Shown: positions 34,641 to 44,985 of the stretch, piece by piece | Layout of the letters: each line of letters opens with the position of its first letter | Numbering within the stretch: position 1 is the stretch's first letter | NCBI GenBank assembly: GCA_031835245.1 | Contig: JAVKOQ010000016.1 | Coordinates: 186,001 to 250,000, forward strand | Reading direction: 5' to 3' | Source: Balamuthia mandrillaris | Lineage: Eukaryota; Discosea; Longamoebia; Balamuthiidae | Length of the DNA stretch: 64,000 nt | Program-made: the position numbers and the translations under genes | The notes under the pieces: generated by a model | Database searches by the model: none | What the model was told of the DNA's origin: nothing | Seen by the model: only the letters and a program-made list of their open reading frames with translations

Positions 34641-36813
34641 TCCTCTCTCTCCTAGCCATATCATTCTAACTGCTTTATCTTAGTTCATCCGGCAGCTTTT
34701 ATTTGGTGTTCTTTTCTTATTGTTCCTTATGCTGGTTTATATCTTTCTTGTTCTTGTTCTTCCTTTTCTTCTGCAGCAGTTCTTCGTTCTTTCTTATTGT
34801 TCAGATTTTTCTTATAGCTGCTTCTTTTGGTTGTTATTTAAACTGTAGGTGCTGCCATCAGCATTGGCTTGTTGAAACTCTATGACATAGACTTTGGCTA
34901 TTGGTTTTTTTTCCCATCTTCCTAATGCTAAACTTTCTTCTTTCGTTGTGCTAACTTTGCGCCTCTCGATTAAGCCTACTGGGAATCGTACTGTTGTGGT
35001 ATACTGTCTTTTACGCACCCGCACTATACCTAACAATGACAAAGGACTCGCGTTACTGTATTCAACACAATAAAATCCCTGATCCGGTTCGAAATGCTCC
35101 TCGTTCTATTTGTTTCCTCTCTCATCGCTTTTGTTCATCAACAGTCACGACCAGGAGATGACGCTGACGCTGACAAACAACAACGAGAAATGGTTCTGCG
35201 GTTACTTAAAGACCTCCCACCGGAGCTTCATGGTTTAGCAGTCTTTTACATTCTGTTTCCACTTTCTCTCTTGTGCTGACATCCGTTTTTTAATTTCCCG
35301 TGTTAGATATGTTGAGTGATGGTACAGTGCGATTGATTGATGGTAGAGACATAGAGGTCTACGAGCGCATCGGCATCGGTGGCTACGGAGAGGTTTTTCG
35401 AGGATCGTGGCATGGCACCATTGTGGCCATCAAAACACTCTTTGCGTTTTCTGCAAAGAATAGAATCGCGTCGTTGGAGAGCCTGCTTAAAGAAGTCCGC
35501 ATTCTTTCGTACGTGCTTGTTGTTTTTTCTCACAATTTCTTTGTTTCTGATGGTAGTGAATTCTACAAAAGTCAATTGCGGCATCCAAATGTACTCCTAT
35601 TTATTGGTACGTTCTCTCTCTCTCTCTCTCATTACTCTTTCCATTTTCGTTAATTTCTTTTCTTTGTTGGCGCTCGCCGAATTGTCGTTCAATAACTTAT
35701 CAATCTACAATGCAAAGGCCTTTCGTTAAACGAAGGTGCGCAGTCTCTTATTACGGAGTACATGAGCAACGGCAGCGTATGGGACATGATACATGATCCA
35801 CAAGAGGTTCCTCTCTCTCCTCTATCTCGCTCTTTCTCTCTCTCTTGTTGTTTTCGTTCTTCCTCACTCTTCGCTCGATGCTTTTTTTTTCTCAAATAAA
35901 AAGGAGATTGAATGGAGCCCAGAATTGGTGCATCGGCTAATGTTGCAAACAGCACGAGGAATGACCTATCTGCATCACTTCCAGCCTACCATCATTCATC
36001 GTGATCTCAAGTCACAAAATCTGTTAGTGGATGAGTACTTCAATGTGAAAGTGGCAGACTTTGGAATTTCCAGAACGAAGGATATGACGACGAGCGTCGC
36101 CATGACTGCCGTTGGTACCGCTCAGGTTAGTTCTCAACTTTATTCTTTTGTTTTGATTTTGATTCTCAAAGTGTTGTTATTAGTGGGCAGCTCCAGAAGT
36201 TTTACGAGAAGAGAAGTATACAGAAAAAGCGGATGTATATTCATTTGGCATTATTATGTGGGAACTTCTCGCCAGACAAGAACCTTATCCCGGCACCACG
36301 TACTCTCCTCCTCTGCTTCCTCATACCCCTTCTTTTTCATCAGTTACTCACGTTAACTTTTCTACTTAACGACGGGAAAATAGTTCATTGATAAAATTAG
36401 TCACCCAAGTTGTAAACGAGGGACTCAGACCAGATGTAAATCAAGTGCAAATGCAAAACGAAGAAGATCGCCTCGTTTACATCGACCTCATGCAAAGATG
36501 TTGGTTGGAAGATGCCGCTTCGAGACCCACTTTCGACGAGATTCTGGATGTGTTGAATCAATTGAACCCCAACAAGCGAAAGTCTGCAAAGTTCAAGAGG
36601 ATGAGCGAAGAGCGGAGGTTGCACGTCACTTTCCGAGAAAAGGAGAAGATGAGGAAGAAGCAAAACAAGCAAATTGATAGCAACGATAAGCAGCGCCTGT
36701 CGCACGATGTATCGCCACCACCAACAGAAGAAGCAAGGAAACAAGATGAAATGCATGTTGCGGTCGACGTTCTCTCCCAGCGTTCCGACCAAGATGAGTT
36801 ATTGTTATCATAG
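33254..36813 (+). CDS. Seven-transmembrane receptor fused to a TKL protein kinase
   Basis: Fourteen exons join in phase (33254-33939, 34126-34220, 34284-34336, 34435-34582, 34684-34734, 34850-34904, 34975-35086, 35145-35232, 35307-35508, 35557-35606, 35718-35806, 35904-36125, 36184-36299, 36384-36813) for 798 residues. Seven hydrophobic helices are seen: residues 41-59, about 200-220 (ALAQCIWFTVMAFAYL), then YIASVVFSISAFFDNFLVIL, SFLLSLFFSILYLIYA, SIPYSISSFFYILFAVCA, AAFIWCSFLIVPYAGAAISI and LLGIVLLWYTVFYAPALYL. A long Gly/Glu/Lys-rich loop separates helices 1 and 2. The kinase (from about residue 445) has GIGGYGEVFRG, VAIK, IIHRDLKSQNLL, DFGISR, WAAPE, VYSFGIIMWELLA and CWLEDAASRPTF, all typical of active TKL kinases. 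A charged tail follows. The 7TM family is not one I can name. The fusion rests on exon phases; transcript support would settle it. Confidence 0.82.
34381..34416 (+). repeat. (CT)n in 7TM-kinase intron
   Basis: CT dinucleotide run on the sense strand. Further CT runs lie in the following introns of the same gene (about 34590-34640 and 35612-35629). Confidence 0.9.
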
Positions 36814-36880
36814 TTTGGTAATGCAGGCTCTTAGTTTTCGTTCGTGAACCATCTTCTAACAGAGAGAGAAGAGAGAAGTT

Positions 36881-36929
<49 letters not shown>

Positions 36930-37197
36930 CGCCATTGAGACAGAGAGAGTTAGAATATGGTATTGTTCCGTGTGGCATTGCATTCGGTTCATGCTGGATT
37001 TGGGTGACACTAAGGGAAGAAAGAGAGTGGAATGGACGTTTACCATGGAAGAAGAGAGAGAGAGTGTTTCACGTTGGGTGCTTGTTTTTCAACTCATCCC
37101 ACATTGCAATAAGGCGAGGATATTTAACACCAGTACATAATTTGTCGACAGTAGACATTTGAATTTCGATTGGGCTGATCTTAAAGTTTTCAGATCC
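36814..37197. other. Intergenic gap with (GA)n and TGTCGACA
   Basis: 384 bases. A GA array spans about 36886-36927. The palindrome TGTCGACA lies at 37143-37150, 55 bases before the next start codon. No coding sequence seen. Confidence 0.5.
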
Positions 37198-38273
37198 ATG
37201 CCGACACGAAAAAAAAGAAGGAAAAGAAAGAAAGAAATGGGCATCGACAAACGGTGGCTGCTGGGCGGCGGTGTGCTCTATGCCGGCGCCGCTGGGGCTG
37301 GCTACTGGTACACACGGCGCGCCAAGTTTCCATCAGCTAGTGCGCCCACGGACGACGAACGGATGGGCACCTTTGACAAGATCGCTGACCGCTACGACTC
37401 GGACATCGATTTGGATGAGCGGGCGGGCGGCATCCTCAAATGGCGGAGGAGGTTGTTGGTGGATGGCGGCAAGGCCCGCGGCCGCGTGTTGGAGGTGGGA
37501 GCAGGCACAGGGAGGAACATAGAACACTACATGGCCTCGCCTGCGTGCACCGAGGTGGTCCTCACCGACCGCAGCGCCGAAATGTTGGAGGAAGCCATAA
37601 AGAAGTACAACGAGCTAAGGTTTCTCTCGTTCTCTTCTCTTTCCTATCATCACTCTCTTCTTCGAATCTCTTTGTTCCCTCTCTCTCCTGATCTACTCTC
37701 CACCGTTCTCTCTCTCTCGCGCTCTTCTCTGCTTTTCTACTATTTGGAGGCGTGAACAAGCTAACACGTTGGCGGCAGCTTAGCCAGAAAACCGGCACGA
37801 GCGCTGGGCTAGAAAAGAGGCCCAAGTTCTACTTTCGGGTGGTCGATGCGGCCGACTTGGGCGCCACCTTTCCACCGCAGTCGTTCGACACGGTGGTCGA
37901 CACCTTTGGGCTGTGCAGCTACCCCGACCCCGTGGGAGTGTTGGAGCAGATGCAGCAGCTCTGCAAGCGAGACGGACATGGCCGCATCCTCCTGCTGGAG
38001 CACGGCCGCAGCCGCAGCTGGTCCTGGCTCTCGCGCTATCTCGACAAACGGAGCAACAGGCATGCCCGGCGGTGGGGCTGTTGGTGGAACCGGGACATTG
38101 AGGACCTCATCGCCAAGTCTGGCCTTCATGTCCTGCAAAAGAAGACCTTTCATTTGGGCACCGGATACTTTATCGTGGCCGAACCTTCCTCGTCGCGTCA
38201 TCGGGCGGAAGAGGTTGCGGTTGCTAGCCGCAGCACGACGTTTGCTCCCTCCCCTTCTCCACCACAACAATAA
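37198..38273 (+). CDS. OMS1/METTL7-type membrane-anchored methyltransferase
   Basis: SAM-dependent methyltransferase of the Methyltransf_11 class, most like yeast mitochondrial Oms1 and animal METTL7. Two exons join as NEL-SQKTG (donor near 37618, acceptor near 37781). After a Lys/Arg-rich start comes one membrane helix (WLLGGGVLYAGAAGAGYWYT), then FDKIADRYDSDI and motif I (RVLEVGAGTGRNIEHY). The acidic motif II follows (VVLTDRSAEML), then DTVVDTFGLCSYPDPVGVLE and HGRILLLEHGRS. The family-specific LSRYLDKRSNRHARRWGCWW and NRDIEDLIAKSGL come near the end, and the protein stops with a Ser/Pro tail. The start used is the ATG at 37198; an in-frame ATG at about 37237 is equally possible. A mitochondrial inner-membrane location is inferred from Oms1. 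Confidence 0.87.
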
Positions 38274-38647
38274 CATCCCTTCTTTGTCTTCACCCTCTTC
38301 GTCCTCATTATCTTCTCCTTGTTCTTCTTCGTTCTTCTTCCCAAAGAAGAAGGGGTATTGGCGCCTTTCAAGGGCTTGCACCGTTGAGCACCACATGGAC
38401 GGAGCAGACAAAAGCAAACACAAGGAAAGCCATCAGCAAACCGAAAGAAAAGACAAAGCAACGTTGCTGCTATGGCATATAGTATACTTTATTCTTTTTG
38501 AATTGCGTTTTAATCCTTCTTGCTCTTTGCTCTTTTCTTTCATCCTTCACACACACACACATACTCCTCTCCATAGCAAAAGCGAAGAAGAAGCCACACA
38601 GCTTTGTTGGACTCGTACAACCTCACCACAACAAAAACACAATAGCA
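38274..38647. other. Intergenic gap upstream of TBCA
   Basis: 374 bases. Open frames extend a little past the methyltransferase stop but encode nothing recognisable. None of the recurrent boxes was seen. Confidence 0.4.
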
Positions 38648-38725
38648 ATGTCCATTGGACCGGGAGTCTCGGGCCATGTTGTGTTCGAGTTGAAGAAGCA
38701 ACGCGAACTCTGCGAAAGGTTTGGT

Positions 38726-38763
<38 letters not shown>

Positions 38764-39121
38764 CTCTCCTATCTCTCTCTCCTATCTCTCTCCTCTCTCT
38801 CTCTCTTCGTGTTTTGGATGTCCTTTTTTCTCATCCATGATCTGGTGTTTCTAAAAAAAAGTTTGTTGGAGAGCCTTCAAAGCCGTGATAATGAGGTCCA
38901 TCGCCTCAAGTTCAGAGTGGAACAGGCAAAGGCTGGTGGAGATCCAAACGACCTCAAGCATGAAGTGCGTTGTTTGTTTTTGGTTTTCTTGTTCTTCCAA
39001 ATGAAACCAATATTAACTGAAAACAAACAGCAACACATGTTGGAAGAGGCGAGACAGTCTGAAGGCAAGCTTAGAAGACTCTTTGAGGACTCACTCGCTG
39101 ATTTGAAGAGATTGGTGGTAT

Positions 39122-39169
<48 letters not shown>

Positions 39170-39313
39170 GTTCAGAAGACTTCATTTTTGTAAATTCACA
39201 AACATAAACAGGACACCGATGTGGAGAACAGCGTGGCAGTGAACGACATCAAAAGGTCGGATGAGTACCACAAAGTCCTGAACATCCTCAACGAGCACAC
39301 CGCCTCCGTCTAA
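38648..39313 (+). CDS. TBCA: Tubulin-binding cofactor A
   Basis: Small chaperone that holds beta-tubulin during folding. The pieces VVFELKKQRELCE, LLESLQSRDNEVHRLKFRVE, DLKHEQHMLEEARQSEGKLR, RLFEDSLADLKRLV and the end SDEYHKVLNILNEHTASV follow the three-helix pattern of TBCA, including the helix-2 QxxxLxES-type heptads. The length (about 120 residues) fits the family (about 108). Four exons are separated by introns near 38719-38861, 38965-39030 and 39119-39211; two of them carry long CT runs. Sequence identity to human TBCA is modest, so the call relies on length, helix pattern and the TGVV-like start. Confidence 0.75.
39125..39163 (+). repeat. (CT)n in TBCA intron
   Basis: CT dinucleotide run; a second, interrupted one lies at about 38728-38800 in the first intron of the same gene. 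Confidence 0.9.
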
Positions 39314-39704
39314 CGGATGAGAAAACCCCAACACACAAACAAATTCTACGTCGACAATAAATAAATTTCGTGTCGTCCTGTATCATTTCTCTCCTGTCCG
39401 CTCTCTTATCCATGCTCCCGTCTTTTGAAGACCCACATGTGTACTAATCCGCGTCGTCCTGAAATAGGTTATCTCTTATCTACTCTCCTATCCATGAAAA
39501 AAAGGCTGATGAAAAATCCGAAAACAAAAAAAAAAAGGAACGAAAAAGAGAGAGAGAGAAAAAAGGGGGGAGAAGAGCGAGAGAGATAGAGAGAAACAGA
39601 ACGAACTAGCAAGACCAAGACTAAAGCTCTCCCTCTCTCCCCCTTTAAAAAAAATAGCGGCCTATTCGTAAGCTCTTTTTTTAATTTTCCAGTTTTAAAA
39701 AAAT
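39314..39704. promoter_or_regulatory. Intergenic region upstream of ankyrin-UVRAG gene
   Basis: 391 bases. CGTCGACA at 39349-39356, CGTGTCGTCCTG at 39369-39380 and CGCGTCGTCCTGA at 39450-39462 are variants of the window's recurrent boxes. CTCTCTTATCTACTCTCCTATCCATG-like segments are repeated around the latter two. No coding sequence seen. Confidence 0.5.
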
Positions 39705-42700
39705 ATGTCGGCCCTTCACGAGGCGGTCCGCAGGAATGACCTCGAGAGGGTGCTGCAGCTGGTGAAGCTGGATCCGGGCGGCGTCAACGCCACCGACAGC
39801 TTCCAGCAGACGCCCCTCCACTTTGCCGCCTACAAGGGTTACATCGACCTCGCCGCCGTGCTCCTCAAGTTTGGCGCCAGCGTCCACGTCGTGGATAAGA
39901 ACGGATGGACCCCGTTGCACAGGTTATTATTTATTTATTTTTCATGTTTTAAATCTTCCCTCTCTTTTCCCCCTTTTGGTCTTTATTTTTCTTTTTCTCT
40001 TCCTTCCAAGAGATAAACATCTATGCTTTTTTTTTCTTTGCTTCTCCTCTTTCAAGTCATCCTTTTCGTCCTCCTCCTCGCTCTTTCTTTTTAAATTCAT
40101 AAGAAAAATCATTATTTTTCATCAAACTCATCAAACCAACAACAAATTGGCTCAACAGTGCTGCCAATTGCGGTCATCTGAAGATCTGTTCCCTGTTGTT
40201 GGCGGCAGGGGCGGACCCCTCCGCCCAGACGGACGCCGGCACCTCCCCCATGCACTACCTCGTGCGGCCCGCCCTGGAGGACACCACCGACCTCAAGGAG
40301 CTCCTGGCGCAGCTGCTCGAGCGCGGCGCCGACGTGGACTCGCAGAACCAGCACGGGGAGTCGCCCTTGCACCAGGCTTGCTTGAGAGGGAGGGAGGACA
40401 CCGTCGTCTTCTTGTTGAAGAATGGAGCGGACGTTAATCTCACCAACTTGTATGTGCCACACAGCTTTTGCTCTTCTCACTCTCTTTTCTGCTTTTTTGC
40501 TTCTCTTCTCTCATTGCTCTTTTTCTCTCTGTTTTTCTCTCCTTTCTTTTGTCCTATTCTGTATCTTTTGTTCTCTTTTGTTCTTTTTTTTGTTTCTCTT
40601 TTCTCTTACTTAAACGAATTTGAAAAAAAAGGTTTGGAGAAACACCACTTCACTTTGCGGCAAGGTCCGGTAACTTGACGGTAGCAAAGTTGCTGTTGGA
40701 GGCAGGAGCGGATGCAATGAAAAGAGGAGATAATGGCACTTGCATAGATGTAGCCACCAACGAGAACAAACACAACGAAGAGCACAGACAAGAAATGCTG
40801 AAGCTGTTACGAGGTCAGTTTCAAGCCCATCCTTTATTCTTAAGTTTATAACTGATGTGAAAGTTGGGGCTTACTGACATGATATTAAACAAACAGATTC
40901 TTTGAACGATCAACAATCGCTGACCCTGTCCTCAAGTATGGACGCCTTTTCTTCTTCCCTCTAGAGTTCTTAGTCTATTTTTTTTTCGTTTATGTTACTT
41001 AATTTGTTTTTGTGTTCTTATAGTGTTAACTATTTTCGTTCATTCTAAATTGTTTTTTTTTAAATAAAATATAGGAGCAGGATCAGAGGCCCATTTCCTG
41101 CTAAGAGAAAAGTCAATGCTGATAGGCCCAACTGGCATTCTGCCTCGACAAAGGCGTTTGCGGCACATTGAAGCCATTTCCGCAAGAAACGTTCGCGACT
41201 CTTCTCGCTCCAACGAATTGTTAAACACGTTTTATACTCTTCATGAAGCACAAGGAGATCGCCTCAATCCCTTTCCTTTCTACTCCAGCGATGTAATACT
41301 TGAAACGATGGTACGGTATTCATCTCAAAAACTTGTTTTATTTGTTTGTTTTAACTCAATTTCATGTTAGAATCCAACCTGGAGAAACATAATGCAAAGC
41401 AATTATAAGAATATGATCGCTTCACCGTCTACTTGTTTTTATATCCTTTCTGTTTTATTTATTTTAGTTTTTCGTCTCTCTCTCTCTCTCATTAAAAGAC
41501 TGTTTTTCTTTGACTGCTAAATACTGTTCTTTGTGCGAGTATGGCGAGCAGATGAACCTCCACAGTTGTTATTCCAAAATCTTATTGATTTAAATCATCT
41601 TGGCTATATCGGAACAGAGGTAAGTCGAAAAGTTTTGTTCCCATCTCATTTTGGCTGTTAGCTTATTTAGATATTATTCAGGTAAAAGGAGCATTTCCAC
41701 AGAACACTCTTGTCTTTGAGCTTAATGATGGCTTGTACTTGCGGGAAGAAACGATCGCTGCCATGGTTTGTGGCAACTTTCTTATACTTTTATTTTATTT
41801 ATTTATTTTTTTGTTTCTCCGTTCTCATTGTTTTTTCGCATAATAGAGGAACAGTGGCCAGCCTGCTCTTGCTAGCGTTACTCCAGGTGAGGACCGCCGG
41901 AAAGGTTCCTCTTGTACATATCACGATCTTCTGAAGTACTGTCTCTCCTTTATTTTCTTCTCTATTTTCTTTCTTCGCGATTGAGATACTTATATAAACG
42001 CTTTCAAAAAAACAGATTAATGAAACGAAAGAGAAAACTAGAAGTCGCACGACAAAGAAGTATATGGCTACGAGAAGCCATCGAAAAAAAGATAGCTGCT
42101 CGGATAAAGTATCTACAACTGGTGAGCACAACCTCGCTTCTCTACTTTTTCTTTCTGGAGTCACAATCTCAATGTCCATTTGCTGATTCTTAAAACAACA
42201 GTGCAGAAGACGGGACATGTTAAAGATTCATACAAACGAGTTAAAGAAAGAAGCCGAACGCCAGAAGGCGCGTAACGCCGAGGCATGGGAACGACTAAAA
42301 GCGGAAAGGCAACACATTCTCCCACGCGCTAGGGCACTCTCTCGAAGTCAAATAGCGTTCTTGGAGGACAAACAAAAGCTTGCTGAGGATAAAAAAGTGT
42401 TAGAACTTGACAAGTACGTTGGCCATTATGCATTACTCTCTTTTTTTGTTTTTTTTTTTCTCTTGCAGCGTTTTCTATTATTCTTGTCGCTCTATTAACT
42501 TTTCCCCTACACACCTTTAAAAACAATACAGAGCGTTATTACAAGCTTTGTTGGTCTCTTTGGAGAAGCGTCGATGGAAGCTAATAACCCAACTGACGGA
42601 TATTTACGTGATCGAAGTTTCCGCTACGGACAGCAAAAACTGTCTGAAGATCAACTCGATAGCTCTGCCCAACTCTGACTTTACCGGCTGTGATGAAGAG

Positions 42701-43864
42701 GAGGTGGCCACAGCGCTTGGTTGCGCTTGTCACGTCACTTGGCTTATTTCCAAGTATTTAGAGGTAATTTTCTCTCTTGTGCTCTCTCTCTTCCTCTCCT
42801 GGTAACTGAAATACTATCTTTGATAAAGGTTCCACTTCGTTATCCAATAACGCCGATGTGTTCTCGGTCGTCTATTACAGATGAAATATCTGGCGGCGAC
42901 AACACTTCTGTGTACGTTACAAATTTTCTCAGCAGTGCAACACTTTTTTTACAATACCTCTGACATTTCTGTATTTTAGAACTTATCCTTTGTATGCACA
43001 CGGGGCCGATCGGAAGGACTTCCGTTTTGGTGTATTTCTTCTAAATAGAAACATGGAACAGGTTTCTTTCCTCTCTTCACTGTCTTCTTTCTCTGCTTCA
43101 CTGCTTCTTTTCTCTTCCCCCTCCTCCTCTTCCTGTTCCTCTTCCTCTTCCTCTTCCTCTCTCTCTCTCTCTCGTGTAAGAAATTTAATGAGTGATTTCT
43201 TCTAACTTACAAACCCAAACATAAATAGCTGCTAAACTCACAAGGATGGGAGATTATAACGTTGCGCCACACGCTGCCCAACCTCCATAACCTCATCCAA
43301 AACGGCAAAAAGAACCTGGAGCGTCTCAAACAAACCAACACCCTGCCCAGCCCCGCCTCCCCTCCCTCTTCCTCCTCTTCCGCTTCTTCCTCCTCCACCA
43401 ACTTGCTCGCCTCGTCTTCTTCCGTTATTTCTTCCTCGGTCTCCTCCTCTTCCATCGCCGCCACCCCATCTTCGTCTTTTATGCTGTCTGGTACTAATGG
43501 AAGTGCCATTTACAATAATTATTATCCCGCTTCTTCGTCTTCCTCTTCTTCAATGTCTCACCATCAAACCATAAGTCAAACCTTTCCAAGAATGTCCTTT
43601 GCAACGGCAAACAAAGGAGCTGCCTCCTCTTCTTCAACCCTACACCACAGCGGCAGCAGCAACCAGTTGTTGGCAAGCACTGCTCCTTTGAGCACCGCCT
43701 CCAATCGCCTCTCCGCCATGTTCTCAACCCCAACAACAGCGACAACAGGAGGAGGACAACGAAGCAAATCGCCATCACCGCCAGCCTCTCCGCGTAAGTC
43801 CTCCCCTCGTGCGGCCTCGCCTACCTCTTCTTCCACTTCCATTCCCACCTCCACTTTCAACTAA
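39705..43864 (+). CDS. UVRAG: Ankyrin repeat-UVRAG (Vps38) fusion protein
   Basis: UVRAG/Vps38 is the subunit that sends the Vps34-Beclin 1 lipid kinase to endosomes. The first three exons (39705-39922, 40159-40449, about 40633-40815) encode about six ankyrin repeats (TPLHFAAYKGYIDLAAVLL, SPLHQACLRGREDTVVFLL, TPLHFAARSGNLTVAKLLLE). They continue in phase through DSLNDQQSLTLSS into the UVRAG start, QRRLRHIEAISARN. A C2-like part follows (FYSSDVILETMNPTWRNIM, LIDLNHLGYIGTE, NTLVFELNDGLYL), then a long basic coiled coil and the BARA domain (KNCLKINSIALPN, LEVPLRYPITPMCSRSSITD, FRFGVFLLNRNMEQLL, LRHTLPNLHNLI). A Ser-rich tail of about 180 residues ends at 43864. The intron near 41440-41540 is not resolved. 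Ankyrin repeats are not part of known UVRAG proteins. Confidence 0.85.
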
Positions 43865-44027
43865 CTTCAAAGCCACCTCCCTAACCCCCTCCATCCCCAT
43901 TTTTTCTTTTTTGGTTTTTTGGCTTTTTGGTTTATTCTTTGCTTTTTTTTTTCTCTCTTTTCTTTTATATGAGAACACGATTCTTTTTTTTAAAACAAAA
44001 AAGAGCAACTCCTTCTTTGCTAAAGCC
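43865..44027. other. Short convergent gap
   Basis: Pyrimidine-rich 3' region between the convergent UVRAG and mitochondrial-protein stop codons; no gene. Confidence 0.4.
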
Positions 44028-44741
44028 TCAAACAACAGTAACTTCATCCTCGAATGGATCCTGCTTTCCTCCCTCTTCCACTCTTCTTTCCTCTTTCTTC
44101 TTCTCCTCTGCTGTCGTCTTTTTCCTCTCCTCTTGCTTAGGTTGCTGCTGCTCTTTCGGCGCGTGTTGTTGCTGCTGCGCTTCTTCCAGCTGTTGCCTCA
44201 AGCGGCGTATCTCGTTGTCCTTGTTCTCCAGGTTGGCGCGATACTCGACGTACTCCTCCTCCCTCTCCCCTCTCATCCGCACCAGCTTGTAGTTGAGCGC
44301 CAGCAAGCTGCTCAGCAGGAAGATCTGAAAGAGGGAGCCGTAGTTCTGCTGCAGGCGGCGGTACCAGGGCAGGCCCGCTTCCCCGAGGCCAGCCCCGCCG
44401 GTGGCCTTTCGAAGCTGCTCGCGCATGGTCTGGGCCTCTTGGCTGCTCAGATCGATAAATTCAGCGTCGATGGTGGTTCTTGTGGTGTTTTTCGGAGAAG
44501 AAGCGGAAGAGGAGGAGAAATGGCGAGGAGGAGAAAGAGAAAAGAGCTTGTGGTGGGTGCGAGGGGACGAGACAAGAGAAAGAGGAGGAGGAGCAGCGCG
44601 GGAGCCGAGAAGCGAAGAGGCGAAGCGCGAACGCGCAGAAGAGTAAAGCAGAGCAGAAGAGGCAGTGCTTCCTATCATCGACACGCGCTTCGCCGCGGTT
44701 TCTCCGCTCCACAACAACAAAGTACACCGTGGTCGCTGCAT
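44028..44741 (-). CDS. Putative mitochondrial single-span coiled-coil protein
   Basis: Intronless, 237 residues. The first 75 residues are rich in Arg, Ser and Ala with almost no acid (SSARSRFASSLLGSRAAPPP, PPRHFSSSSASS), as in a mitochondrial presequence. One membrane helix follows (LFQIFLLSSLLALNYKLV at about 145-162), then a charged coiled coil (YRANLENKDNEIRRLRQQLE) and a Gln/Lys/Glu tail ending DPFEDEVTVV. I do not recognise the family. The plan (presequence, one helix, C-terminal coiled coil) suggests an inner-membrane protein facing the intermembrane space or matrix, by inference only. It is divergent from SREK1 across 244 bases. Confidence 0.65.
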   Translation of the reverse strand: MQRPRCTLLLWSGETAAKRVSMIGSTASSALLYSSARSRFASSLLGSRAAPPPLSLVSSPRTHHKLFSLSPPRHFSSSSASSPKNTTRTTIDAEFIDLSSQEAQTMREQLRKATGGAGLGEAGLPWYRRLQQNYGSLFQIFLLSSLLALNYKLVRMRGEREEEYVEYRANLENKDNEIRRLRQQLEEAQQQQHAPKEQQQPKQEERKKTTAEEKKKEERRVEEGGKQDPFEDEVTVV

Positions 44742-44985
44742 CTCTCTCGAGCGAATCGGTCTCCGCCGGGTTGAAGGAGAGAGAGTTACACTTGGTTTTT
44801 TTTTTTTGGATCCTTCTCCTCTCTTCCTCCTTGGCTTGGTTTTTTATTTATTTTTTCGATTTTTATTATTGTCTACAAATATATATATATTTGTTGTGGA
44901 CCAGTCGACAAAAATGAAAGACGGATTTTTTGTCGACGTTAACGACCCCTCAAGCCCACAAAAAAAGAAAAAAGAAAAACAAAAA
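44742..44985. promoter_or_regulatory. Divergent intergenic region, mitochondrial protein/SREK1
   Basis: 244 bases with an ATATATATATAT run (44880-44891), AGTCGACA at 44903-44910 and TGTCGACG near 44934. An in-frame upstream ATG at 44914 could extend SREK1 by 24 residues. Confidence 0.45.

Noticed and set aside
35094-35279. Separate kinase gene starting at an ATG near 35095
   Set aside because: That frame (MLLVLFVSSLIAF) would begin inside the intron that joins the receptor and kinase parts in phase; the fused model explains all exons, though a signal-peptide-led kinase isoform cannot be fully excluded.
37809-38423. Minus-strand frame opposite the methyltransferase
   Set aside because: Antisense of a conserved methyltransferase exon; the plus strand carries the SAM and OMS1-type motifs.
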